DNA from: Solwaraspora sp. WMMD792
GTDB taxonomy: Bacteria; Actinomycetota; Actinomycetes; Mycobacteriales; Micromonosporaceae
Direction: 5' to 3'
Length of the DNA stretch: 64,000 bases
Assembly (NCBI RefSeq): GCF_029626105.1
Contig: NZ_JARUBH010000009.1
Coordinates: forward strand, 4,526,001 to 4,590,000
How positions within the stretch are numbered: position 1 is the stretch's first letter; every line of letters begins with the position of its first letter. The position numbers and the translations under genes are program-made. The notes beneath the pieces were generated by a model, which saw only the letters and a list, made by a program, of their open reading frames with translations, was not told the origin of the DNA and did no database searches. This document shows positions 1 to 6,877 of the stretch, piece after piece.

Positions 1-112
1 CGGTCGGGTCCGGGACAGGGGGTGCCTGCATGTCGCGTTCCTCCACAAGACACAGCGGTGACCTCTACAGACCTGTTCGGCCTGGCCGGTCGGCGCGACC
101 AGCGACATGAAG

Positions 113-146
113 CTAACAACTGATATGGAGCCAGGTCAACTGTTAG
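113..146. promoter_or_regulatory. Putative operator of the gntR-kinase gene
   Basis: An inverted repeat has CTAACA at 113-118 and TGTTAG at 141-146, and a third CTGTTAG lies at 199-205. All copies sit within 140 bases upstream of the ATG at 253. GntR-family proteins often repress their own promoters from such sites, so autoregulation is the simplest reading. The rest of 1-252 holds no gene that I can support. The operator function is inferred from position and symmetry only. Confidence 0.4.
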
Positions 147-252
147 GGCTGAATGAAGATCAAACTTGGCCTCCGACCTGCGGCGATGGGCATACCATCT
201 GTTAGGCAACTGGTAGGCTTCCCTGGACAGACGCCCGACGCGAGAGGAACCC

Positions 253-1113
253 ATGACATCCCCTCAGCCCCGACTCAGCCGACCAGACTCCCTGCACCAA
301 CAGGTGGCCCGGAACCTGCGCAACGAGATCGAAGCGGGCGTACTGCGCGACGGTGACACCCTGCCGTCCACCCGCGAGCTCGCCGAACGCTGGGACGTCA
401 GCGTGTTCACGATCTCCGAAGCGATGAAGATCCTCGGCGACGAGGGGCTGATCGTCAGCAAGTCCCGATCGAAGCGGATCGTGAACGCGCCCAACCAGAC
501 ACGCGGCGGTGACATCCGCCTCCGCACCCCACGGGTCGTGATGATCGGCGGCTACGCCGGCAGCGGGAAGACCGAACTCGGCCGCGTCCTCGCCAGGGAA
601 ACCGGCTGGCCCATGCTCGACAAGGACACCATCACCCGCCCCGTCGTCGAAGCCGCGTTGGAACTCCTCGGCCTGTCACCCCACGACCGCGAGTCGGACG
701 ACTACTTCACCAAGGTCCGGCCACGCGAGTACGAATCCCTCATCGCGGTCGCCCATGAGAACGTCGCCTGCGGCAACAGCGCCATCGTCACCGCCCCGTT
801 CATCCGCGAGTTCACCGACACCGCGTGGGTCGACCGCATCCAGGCCAGCCACACCGCCATGAACGCCCAAACCCTGTTCGTGTGGGTGTACTGCGACGCC
901 GACACCATGCACACCTACATCCGCCACCGGGGAGCGGCCCGCGACGCCGCCAAACTCGCCAACTGGCCCGCCTACCTCGACACCGTCAACTTCGACATGC
1001 GCCCGACCGCACCCCACACCGTCATCGACAACTGCGCCTCCAGCGTCCCCCTGCAGAAGCAGGCCAAAGAGCTCCTGTCCGCCATCCTCACCGCGCCAGC
1101 GGCCAGCGCATGA
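253..1113 (+). CDS. GntR-type winged-helix regulator fused to a P-loop kinase
   Basis: The 286-residue protein has two parts. Residues about 6-75 are a GntR winged helix (LHQQVARNLRNEIEAG, then STRELAERWDVS). Residues about 95-270 are an AAA_33/nucleoside-kinase-like P-loop domain with Walker A GGYAGSGKT near residue 98. The start follows a GAGAGGAACCC ribosome site. The stop overlaps the next ATG (ATGA at 1110-1113), so the two kinases are translationally coupled. GntR proteins normally carry a ligand-sensing domain, and here a kinase takes that place, so phosphorylation of a small molecule may control DNA binding. The substrate is unknown. Similar fusions occur in actinomycete accessory regions. 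Confidence 0.8.
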   Translation: MTSPQPRLSRPDSLHQQVARNLRNEIEAGVLRDGDTLPSTRELAERWDVSVFTISEAMKILGDEGLIVSKSRSKRIVNAPNQTRGGDIRLRTPRVVMIGGYAGSGKTELGRVLARETGWPMLDKDTITRPVVEAALELLGLSPHDRESDDYFTKVRPREYESLIAVAHENVACGNSAIVTAPFIREFTDTAWVDRIQASHTAMNAQTLFVWVYCDADTMHTYIRHRGAARDAAKLANWPAYLDTVNFDMRPTAPHTVIDNCASSVPLQKQAKELLSAILTAPAASA

Positions 1114-1655
1114 AACGCGGTGTCATCCTCTACGGCCCACCAGCGGCCGGCAAGGACACCGTCACCGAACGGCTTGCCGCCATCGACCCCGCCTACCAGC
1201 TGTTCGCCAGACTCAAAACCGGCAGGGGCCGGACCAGCGGCTACCGCATGACCACCCCCGACCACCTTGACGCCCTAGAAGCGGCCGGCGGCATCATCTG
1301 GCGCAACCAGCGGTACGGGGCCACCTACGCCATCGACCGCCACGGCCTGGACCAGGCGCTCACCACCAGCGTCCCCGTCCTGCACATGGGCCAACCCGAC
1401 GGCATCCACGCCGTCACCGACGCCACCCCAACGGCCCGGTGGCTGGTCGTCTACCTGTGGTGCCCCCGCGACATCGCCGCACACCGCATCGCCGAACGCG
1501 CCACCGGCGACACCGCCGACCGGCTCACCGCGTGGGACCAGACACCACCCGTCGACGCGGACCTGACCATCGACACCGCCACCACCGACCCGCAGGAGGC
1601 AGCCCACACCATCCACCACGCCACCGGCGCACTCACGGACACCAGAACGGGCTAA
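1110..1655 (+). CDS. Small guanylate-kinase-like P-loop protein
   Basis: This 181-residue protein begins MKRGVILYGPPAAGKDT, a Walker A loop at residues 9-17 in the form seen in guanylate/nucleotide kinases. A segment with GGIIWRNQRYGATYAID resembles the guanylate-kinase substrate region. The start is fixed by the ATGA overlap with the upstream gntR-kinase gene. The two probably act together, but the nucleotide or other substrate cannot be named. Its 3' end overlaps by four bases the end of the convergent HTH gene at 1652. Confidence 0.7.
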   Translation: MKRGVILYGPPAAGKDTVTERLAAIDPAYQLFARLKTGRGRTSGYRMTTPDHLDALEAAGGIIWRNQRYGATYAIDRHGLDQALTTSVPVLHMGQPDGIHAVTDATPTARWLVVYLWCPRDIAAHRIAERATGDTADRLTAWDQTPPVDADLTIDTATTDPQEAAHTIHHATGALTDTRTG

Positions 1656-1852
1656 TCCTCGTCCGGCTCATCCAGGTGCGGCCGGAACTTCTTGATCCAC
1701 GCTTCCACGTCCGCAATCCGCCACACAGAACCCATAGCCAGACGGTCATACGGCTCCGGGAAATCCGGACGTCGGATGAGCTGCTGTACCCGCTGACGGG
1801 ACACCCGGAGCCGCTCTTGCAGCTCCTGCGGCCCGTACAGGTGGCGACCCAT
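1652..1852 (-). CDS. AlpA/excisionase-like HTH DNA-binding protein
   Basis: The protein has 66 residues from the ATG at 1852. The pattern MGRHLYGPQELQERL followed by VSRQRVQQLI and WRIADVEAWI is the HTH_17/MerR-type fold used by recombination directionality factors (Xis) and AlpA-like activators of integrated elements. A TTG start at 1900 would add 16 residues but lacks a better ribosome site. No integrase is present in the window, so an excision role is inferred from the family. The 5' flank (1868-1940) has repeated CTAGTCA and CTACTTGGCA / CTACTGGCA words that could be its own binding sites. Confidence 0.65.
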   Translation of the reverse strand: MGRHLYGPQELQERLRVSRQRVQQLIRRPDFPEPYDRLAMGSVWRIADVEAWIKKFRPHLDEPDED

Positions 1853-1867
1853 GCCCCGAACACTATT

Positions 1868-1940
1868 CAAACGCCAACTAGTCAAACCGCTACTTGGCAA
1901 ATCGCTACTGGCATATTGACAAGGGGCTAGTCACACCGAC
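1868..1940. repeat. Short direct repeats between HTH gene and the next gene
   Basis: The AT-richer stretch between the divergent genes at 1852 and 1953 contains CTAGTCA twice (about 1878 and 1927) and the related words CTACTTGGCA and CTACTGGCA about 14 bases apart. This is the arrangement expected of iterated excisionase or HTH binding sites in a divergent promoter. It is seen by eye, and no binding protein is proven. Confidence 0.35.
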
Positions 1941-1952
1941 ACCCTTGAACTC

Positions 1953-2237
1953 GTGACCACACCACCGAACCAATCACCCGTCCACCACCGCCAACCCCCC
2001 AAAACCCACACACCACTACGCCCACTCTGGCTCTGCCGCACCTGCGCCCACCCCTGGCCATGCGGACAAGCCCGAATCGACCTCATCAACCAATTCCGCG
2101 ACAACCCCACCGGACTCCCCACCTTCATGGGCGTCATGCTCCACCTCGCCACCCGAGACATAACCAAACTCGACCCCAACGCCGTCACCGACCCGGAAGA
2201 CCTCAACCAACGATTCGTACGCTGGACCCACCCGTAA
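1953..2237 (+). CDS. Small conserved actinomycete protein with CxxC...PWPC motif
   Basis: This 94-residue protein has a GTG start. After a Pro/His-rich N-terminus it carries WLCRTCAHPWPCGQARIDL, a possible Cys cluster for metal, then helical sequence ending in LNQRFVRW. Proteins of this shape recur beside HTH genes in actinomycete integrated elements and are sometimes labelled flavin reductases, for which I see no motif. Function is unknown. The codon pattern and recognisable family pattern make it a likely real gene. Confidence 0.6.
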   Translation: MTTPPNQSPVHHRQPPKTHTPLRPLWLCRTCAHPWPCGQARIDLINQFRDNPTGLPTFMGVMLHLATRDITKLDPNAVTDPEDLNQRFVRWTHP

Positions 2238-2362
2238 AGCCAGCAGCATCCGAACGTTCCCGAGACGGACCGGTCAACCGGATCGACATTTGGCGACTCA
2301 CCGGGCTGCGTCAAGGCTCCCAGAAAAGGCGATAATCAACTGCTCAATTCCACGGAGGAATC

Positions 2363-2533
2363 GTGCTCGGGAAATGGTTCCAACGCCCACACCTCGCAAT
2401 CGACGTCGTGCACCCCGCGCAAGAACGCGATCTCCCGGTCAGCGACAGCCCAGCGGCCAACCCGCGACCGGACAACCGGAACGAGCGGGCCGAACAGCGG
2501 ATCTGCAACACGGACCGACAACCCCGGCCGTGA
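2363..2533 (+). CDS. 56-residue ORF translationally coupled to the XRE regulator
   Basis: A GTG at 2363 follows a strong GGAGGA ribosome site. The frame runs 56 codons (MLGKWFQRPHLAID... to ...TDRQPRP) and ends with a TGA overlapping the GTG of the next gene (GTGA at 2530-2533). The overlap and the good ribosome site make it likely to be translated. No domain is recognisable. It may be a small partner of the downstream regulator or a coupling leader peptide. Confidence 0.5.
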   Translation: MLGKWFQRPHLAIDVVHPAQERDLPVSDSPAANPRPDNRNERAEQRICNTDRQPRP

Positions 2534-3750
2534 CGACAACCAAGCAAGGCCAGACGGCAACGTCGATACCGATCGGACGCCGAGTAGCCCAATGGCGCAT
2601 GCGACGCAGAATGACCCAACAAGTCTTCGCCGACCGCATCGGCAAATCAAAAAGCTGGGTCGACAAAGTCGAACGCGGCATACGCAAGCTCGACAAGGTA
2701 TCCGTCATCCAACACATCGCCGAAGTACTCCACATCGACCCAGCGGAACTACTCGACGAACATGAACCCTCACCAGCCAGCAGCAGCGCAATCGGTGGCC
2801 TGGACAAGCTGAAGGCAACCCTAGCGTGTCATGCCACCTTCAACTCTCCGCCAGGTATTCTGCGCCAGCCGAAACGAGGCGATGTTCAACGGCAAATCGA
2901 GCACGCCTGGCTCACGTACGGACACGGCGACTACCCGCAACTGCTCCGCATCCTCCCGAACCTCCTGAGCGGCAGTCAGCAGTCACACGCGCTGAACCCG
3001 CAGACCGGAACTGAGCCGCTGGTCCAGGCATACAGACTCGCCTCATCAGTACTGGTAAAGCTCGACCAAGCACACCTCGCATGGATCGCCGCAGACCGAG
3101 CAATCATCGCAGCCGGAAACGATCGCACCCTCGCCGCAACCGCCGCACTGAGTCTCGCCCAAGCACTACGCGCTCTGGACCAGAACAGACTAGCGTTCGC
3201 AACGGCCCTCGCCGCTGCACAACACATCGCGCAGCCACCCGAAGACGCCGAGTCAGGCGAACAGGCATCGGTGCACGGAGCCCTGCTGCTACAAGCAGCA
3301 CTAGCCGCCGCCAGCAACAGCGAACCGGCCACGGTAAAGGAACTGCTACGGCAAGCCGCCAAGCTCGCCCGACAGATCAAGGACCACGAAAGCCATCAAC
3401 GGCACGGATTCAGTCAGACCGCCGTCGAACTTACCCAGGTCGTGGCACAAGCAAGCCTCGGCGAGACCCGCCAGGCGCTCGCCCAACACGAGAAAATGAC
3501 ACGGGATCGAAAGTGGCTGCACCTGCCAGCCGAACACCGAGCCGCGTACCTGCTCGACATCACGCACGTATACATGAAGATCGGCAACGTGCAAGCAGCC
3601 GGCCGCACCCTGACAGAGGCACACCGGACCGCATCAGCCGAAGTTCAGCACGCGCCATCCAACCGCGCACTGATCGCCGAAATTGCCCGATGCGCACCAC
3701 AGTTCACCGGCGTAGAACGGCTAGCAATAACCCTCGGGCTAACCCGCTAG
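2530..3750 (+). CDS. XRE-family HTH regulator with TPR-like C-terminus
   Basis: This is a 406-residue protein. Residues about 15-75 form an HTH_3/XRE domain (GRRVAQWRMRRRMTQQVFADRIGKS, given here in parts: GRRVAQWRMRR and MTQQVFADRIGKS). The remaining 300 residues are Ala/Leu-rich helical repeats (LAWIAADRAIIAA, LSLAQALRALD) like the TPR sensor halves of actinomycete XRE regulators. I chose the GTG at 2530 because it overlaps the stop of the coupled small ORF; an in-frame ATG further upstream would add a low-complexity Arg/Pro tail. It ends 18 bases before the CRISPR array, with no cas relation visible. Confidence 0.75.
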   Translation: MTTTKQGQTATSIPIGRRVAQWRMRRRMTQQVFADRIGKSKSWVDKVERGIRKLDKVSVIQHIAEVLHIDPAELLDEHEPSPASSSAIGGLDKLKATLACHATFNSPPGILRQPKRGDVQRQIEHAWLTYGHGDYPQLLRILPNLLSGSQQSHALNPQTGTEPLVQAYRLASSVLVKLDQAHLAWIAADRAIIAAGNDRTLAATAALSLAQALRALDQNRLAFATALAAAQHIAQPPEDAESGEQASVHGALLLQAALAAASNSEPATVKELLRQAAKLARQIKDHESHQRHGFSQTAVELTQVVAQASLGETRQALAQHEKMTRDRKWLHLPAEHRAAYLLDITHVYMKIGNVQAAGRTLTEAHRTASAEVQHAPSNRALIAEIARCAPQFTGVERLAITLGLTR

Positions 3751-3768
3751 GAGCCCCACTGCGTGGGT

Positions 3769-5331
3769 CCCAAAATACGCCCTTAGGCGTGACGCGGTTC
3801 CCGACGTCATCATCGGGGCGGTGCGCTGGATGCTGACCCTGATGGTTTTATACGCCCTTGGGCGTGACGTGGTTCCTGACAATGGTCCGCTCGAGCACGA
3901 TCCAGATCACGTGAGCGCGTTTCTATACGCCCTTGGGCGTGACGTGGTTCCTGACGGACACCGTGTTCGCGTACACCCAGTCCGACGAGATCAGGTTTCT
4001 ATACGCCCTTGGGCGTGACGTGGTTCCTGACACGTGGACGTCATCCACGTCCACTGGCTCATCCGCATCATGTTTCTATACGCCCTTGGGCGTGACGTGG
4101 TTCCTGACACGAAATGAACTCGCTCAAGAACCTCATCGACTTCTTGTTTCCATACGCCCTCGGGCGTGACGTGGTTCCTGACGTCCAGCTGTGACCGGCA
4201 CGGACCCGGGTCCGCACGGGTTTCTATACGCCCTCGGGCGTGACGTGGTTCCTGACCAACAGCATGACCACGACGACCCTGCCGCGCCGCATCGTTTCTA
4301 TACGCCCTTGGGCGTGACGTGGTTCCTGACGGGGCCGGCTCAGCGCCAAGGTCAAGGAGGCGTACGTCACAGTTTCCATACGCCCTTGGGCATGACGTGG
4401 TTCCTGACCAGGACGCGGGGCATCTGGAGTGGCGCCCGGACGGCGCGGTGTTTCTATACGCCCTTGGGCGTGACGTGGTTCCTGACCTGCTGATCGGGGT
4501 CGCGGCCGCCGTGCTCGTGTGGCTGCTCGGGTTTCGATACGCCCTTGGGCGTGACGTGGTTTCTGACCCAGCCAATTCCTGTAGGTCGGGTGTCCGTACG
4601 GACCGAAAGTTTCGATACGCCCTTGGGCGTGACGTGGTTTCTGACCCGGCGTCTACGCCCACCGGATCATGGCCAAGGCCTATGAGTTTCGATACGCCCT
4701 TGGGCGTGACGTGGTTTCTGACCTGACGCGAGCGCCTGCGTGGCCCACGTCAGGCTGGTTTCGATACGCCCTTGGGCGTGACGTGGTTTCTGACTGCCTG
4801 AGCTGACCTGGATCGATTACCTGCTCGCCGCCGCCCGTTTCGATACGCCCTTGGGCGTGACGTGGTTTCTGACTGGAGGCTCTGACCAGCAATGTCACGG
4901 GTGTCACGGGTGTCAGTTTCGATACGCCCTTGGGCGTGACGTGGTTTCTGACTCGATCCACGTCCACGTCTCCAAGAGGTCGGAAAGCTCCGAGTTTCGA
5001 TACGCCCTTGGGCGTGACGTGGTTTCTGACCCAGGAGCACAACGCGGCCAGTTCCGGCACCAGCCAGAAGTTTCGATACGCCCTTGGGCGTGACGTGGTT
5101 TCTGACTCAGGGATAACCTGTTGGAGACCGCGCCGGCTAAGAGGTTTCGATACGCCCTTGGGCGTGACGTGGTTTCTGACGGGGGCGACCGCTGATGTCC
5201 ACCGACTCGCACTTCTGGGTTTCGATACGCCCTTGGGCGTGACGTGGTTTCTGACTACCTTCACCAGGTGGCAGTGACCGTGAAGGCCACGCGGGTTTCG
5301 ATACGCCCTTGGGCGTGACGTGGTTTCTGAC
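3769..5331 (-). CRISPR. CRISPR array, 21 repeats and 20 spacers, no cas genes nearby
   Basis: A 37-base repeat recurs with starts at 3769 (degenerate), 3845 (36 nt), 3919, 3995, 4072, 4146, 4220, 4294, 4372, 4450, 4531, 4609, 4686, 4758, 4837, 4916, 4994, 5070, 5144, 5219 and 5295. Spacers are 35-44 bases. On the plus strand the repeat begins GTTTCGATAC or GTTTCTATAC, has the hairpin ACGCCCTTGGGCGT, and ends TTTCTGAC or TTCCTGAC. Its reverse complement ends ATCGAAAC, the usual 8-base crRNA handle form. That, together with decay at the left end, puts transcription on the minus strand and the leader on the right. The repeat length and handle suggest type I or III; the subtype cannot be set without cas genes, and none is in the window. 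Confidence 0.97.
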
Positions 5332-5530
5332 CCTACCGGCTTTGGGTGGCCTGTGACCAGCGCAGACGCGAGGGCTCTGCACGGCGACCCTCGCAGGTCC
5401 ACATTGCATGGGTGACCCACGTCACTTCTCCCGACGTTTCCGCAGGTCAAAGCCTTGCACGGCGGACGGCCAAACTTCATGATCACCTAACCAGGCCCTT
5501 TTTATGTCGGTACGCGACTCTTGACCTCCT
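5332..5530 (-). promoter_or_regulatory. Candidate CRISPR leader
   Basis: This is the non-coding stretch on the expected leader side of the array. It contains direct repeats TGCACGGCG (5378-5386 and 5456-5464) and CGCAGGTC (5392-5399 and 5441-5448), and an AT-rich patch CCCTTTTTATG near 5496 that could supply the minus-strand promoter. The rest of 5531-5739 shows no supportable gene. The leader role follows from array polarity and is not proven. Confidence 0.55.
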
Positions 5531-5739
5531 TAGCGATGGCTCCTTCTCGGGCGCGGGCAGGTCCTGGTCGTTGGCATGACCGATCCTGCCAGGTCAACGG
5601 GTGGGGTTCCCGCCTCCGACGAGCAGAGGTCCGCTCCATCAGCCGTACGTCTGTGCCGAAGTGGTGCCGAAGTTCGACGCATTGTCAGTTCGCCGCACAC
5701 GGACGCCCAGGTCACGGGGCTGGTGCCAACGGAGCGCCT

Positions 5740-5788
5740 ACCGCCCTCCGGAGGCGGGAGCGCAGGTTCGAATCCTGCCGGGGGCACC
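5740..5788 (+). pseudogene. 3' fragment of tRNA-Arg(CCG), probable attachment site
   Basis: The sequence folds as a tRNA anticodon arm (CCGCC, loop CTCCGGA with anticodon CCG, GGCGG), a four-base variable region, a T arm (GCAGG TTCGAAT CCTGC) and the 3' acceptor CGGGGGC plus ACC. The matching 5' acceptor GCCCCCG and a D arm are absent upstream, so this is only the 3' half. A tRNA 3' half next to accessory genes is the classic scar left by a tyrosine integrase. No integrase is in the window. Confidence 0.65.
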
Positions 5789-5806
5789 CTTTCTGACCTG
5801 CACGAC

Positions 5807-5843
5807 AAGGCCGCTGACCAGGGCAAGCCCAGTCAGCGGCCTT
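5807..5843 (+). terminator. Strong hairpin after the tRNA fragment
   Basis: Twelve-base arms AAGGCCGCTGAC and GTCAGCGGCCTT pair perfectly around a 13-base loop, just after the tRNA 3' end. It probably terminated the original tRNA transcript and is palindromic enough to act in both directions. Confidence 0.75.
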
Positions 5844-5931
5844 CATCGTCCGTCCGGCTGTCACCGGCCGATCGCGCGGCGAGCCGACACTTCCTCCGGC
5901 TGACGGAATCGGCCCGGTGGGCGGCAACCGC

Positions 5932-6816
5932 CTACCGTACGTACACCCATTGCTGGTTGCCGCCGCCCTCGCAGGGCCACAGCACTATCGGGGCCAGGTT
6001 GGCGGTGCCGTGGTTGATGACATCCACGCACTTGCCGGCGTGGCGGCTGACGATGAGCGGAGCAGTGTAGACGAACGCCTGCGCGCTGTTGCCGCTGCAA
6101 TAGGCGAGCTGGACCGGGTTCAGGTTGGCGGTGCCCCCGCCAGCGGCGTCCATGCACAACCCGACCGTCCGGATGGTGCGGTCAGCGAGGATCGACCACT
6201 GCTGGGTACGGCTGTCGGCACAGTTCTCGATGACGAGCTGGACGCCGTCCGCCCCCCACCGGCCGCTCAGGCACCGCTTGGACGCGGGGTTGTAGAGCGA
6301 GCCGACGGCTGCCGGACGCGGCGCGTCGGCGGCGAGTTGGGCGGTGGGTTGGGCAGCGGGTTGGGCGGCGGGTTTCGCGGGCGCGGGTGTGTTGGCCGGC
6401 GTGGCCGACGGACGGTCGGCAGCCGGCCTCGCCGACGGGTCAACCGGAGACGGCTTCCGGCCCGCTGCCGGGGTCACCGACGGGGCCACCGGGGACGGCG
6501 TCCGGACGGCTGTCGGAGTCACCGACGGGGCCACCGGGGACGGCGCCTGGCCGGCGGACGGTGTCACCGACGGCGGCTGCGACCCCTGCGATGATCGGGC
6601 AGCAGCGGCGGGCTGCGGAGGCTGCGGCGCGTCGGTGGCCGGTCCCAGCGCGGCCAGCACCGGCGGTACGGCGCCACCCAGCACGGCGAGGCAGGCCAGC
6701 ACCGCGAGGCTCGTCCACACGCGGCGGCCCGGGACCAGCCCGAGCCGCATCCGGGCCGGGCGGGCGGTGAAGACCTCCGAGAACGACCTCCCGGCCGCAG
6801 GCTCGTGGGACTGCAT
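5932..6816 (-). CDS. Membrane-anchored ricin B-type lectin (CBM13) protein
   Basis: The 294-residue protein has a basic N-terminus, one membrane segment at about 33-57 (VWTSLAVLACLAVLGGAV) and a Pro/Ser/Thr stalk with repeated SVTP...PSPVAP units at about 70-165. A ricin-type beta-trefoil follows at about 168-294 with QxW-like signatures RTQQWSI and NQQWVYV. It is expected to stand on the cell surface and bind carbohydrate. The ATG follows AGGAG. It is the last gene on the minus strand of the type VII-like island, whose kinase at 25537 carries the same lectin domain, so the two may recognise the same glycan. Confidence 0.8.
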   Translation of the reverse strand: MQSHEPAAGRSFSEVFTARPARMRLGLVPGRRVWTSLAVLACLAVLGGAVPPVLAALGPATDAPQPPQPAAAARSSQGSQPPSVTPSAGQAPSPVAPSVTPTAVRTPSPVAPSVTPAAGRKPSPVDPSARPAADRPSATPANTPAPAKPAAQPAAQPTAQLAADAPRPAAVGSLYNPASKRCLSGRWGADGVQLVIENCADSRTQQWSILADRTIRTVGLCMDAAGGGTANLNPVQLAYCSGNSAQAFVYTAPLIVSRHAGKCVDVINHGTANLAPIVLWPCEGGGNQQWVYVR

Positions 6817-6877
6817 CGGACGACTCCTATCAATGACGAGGTACCTGTAGTGCGGGACATCGGTCGTGCGGCACCGG

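Noticed and set aside
4680-5486. Open frames inside the CRISPR array with repeated SETTSRPRAYRN-type peptides
   Set aside because: The peptides are only translations of the 37-base repeats.
5660-5788. Complete tRNA gene
   Set aside because: No GCCCCCG 5' acceptor or D arm pairs with the 3' half, so only a fragment was listed.
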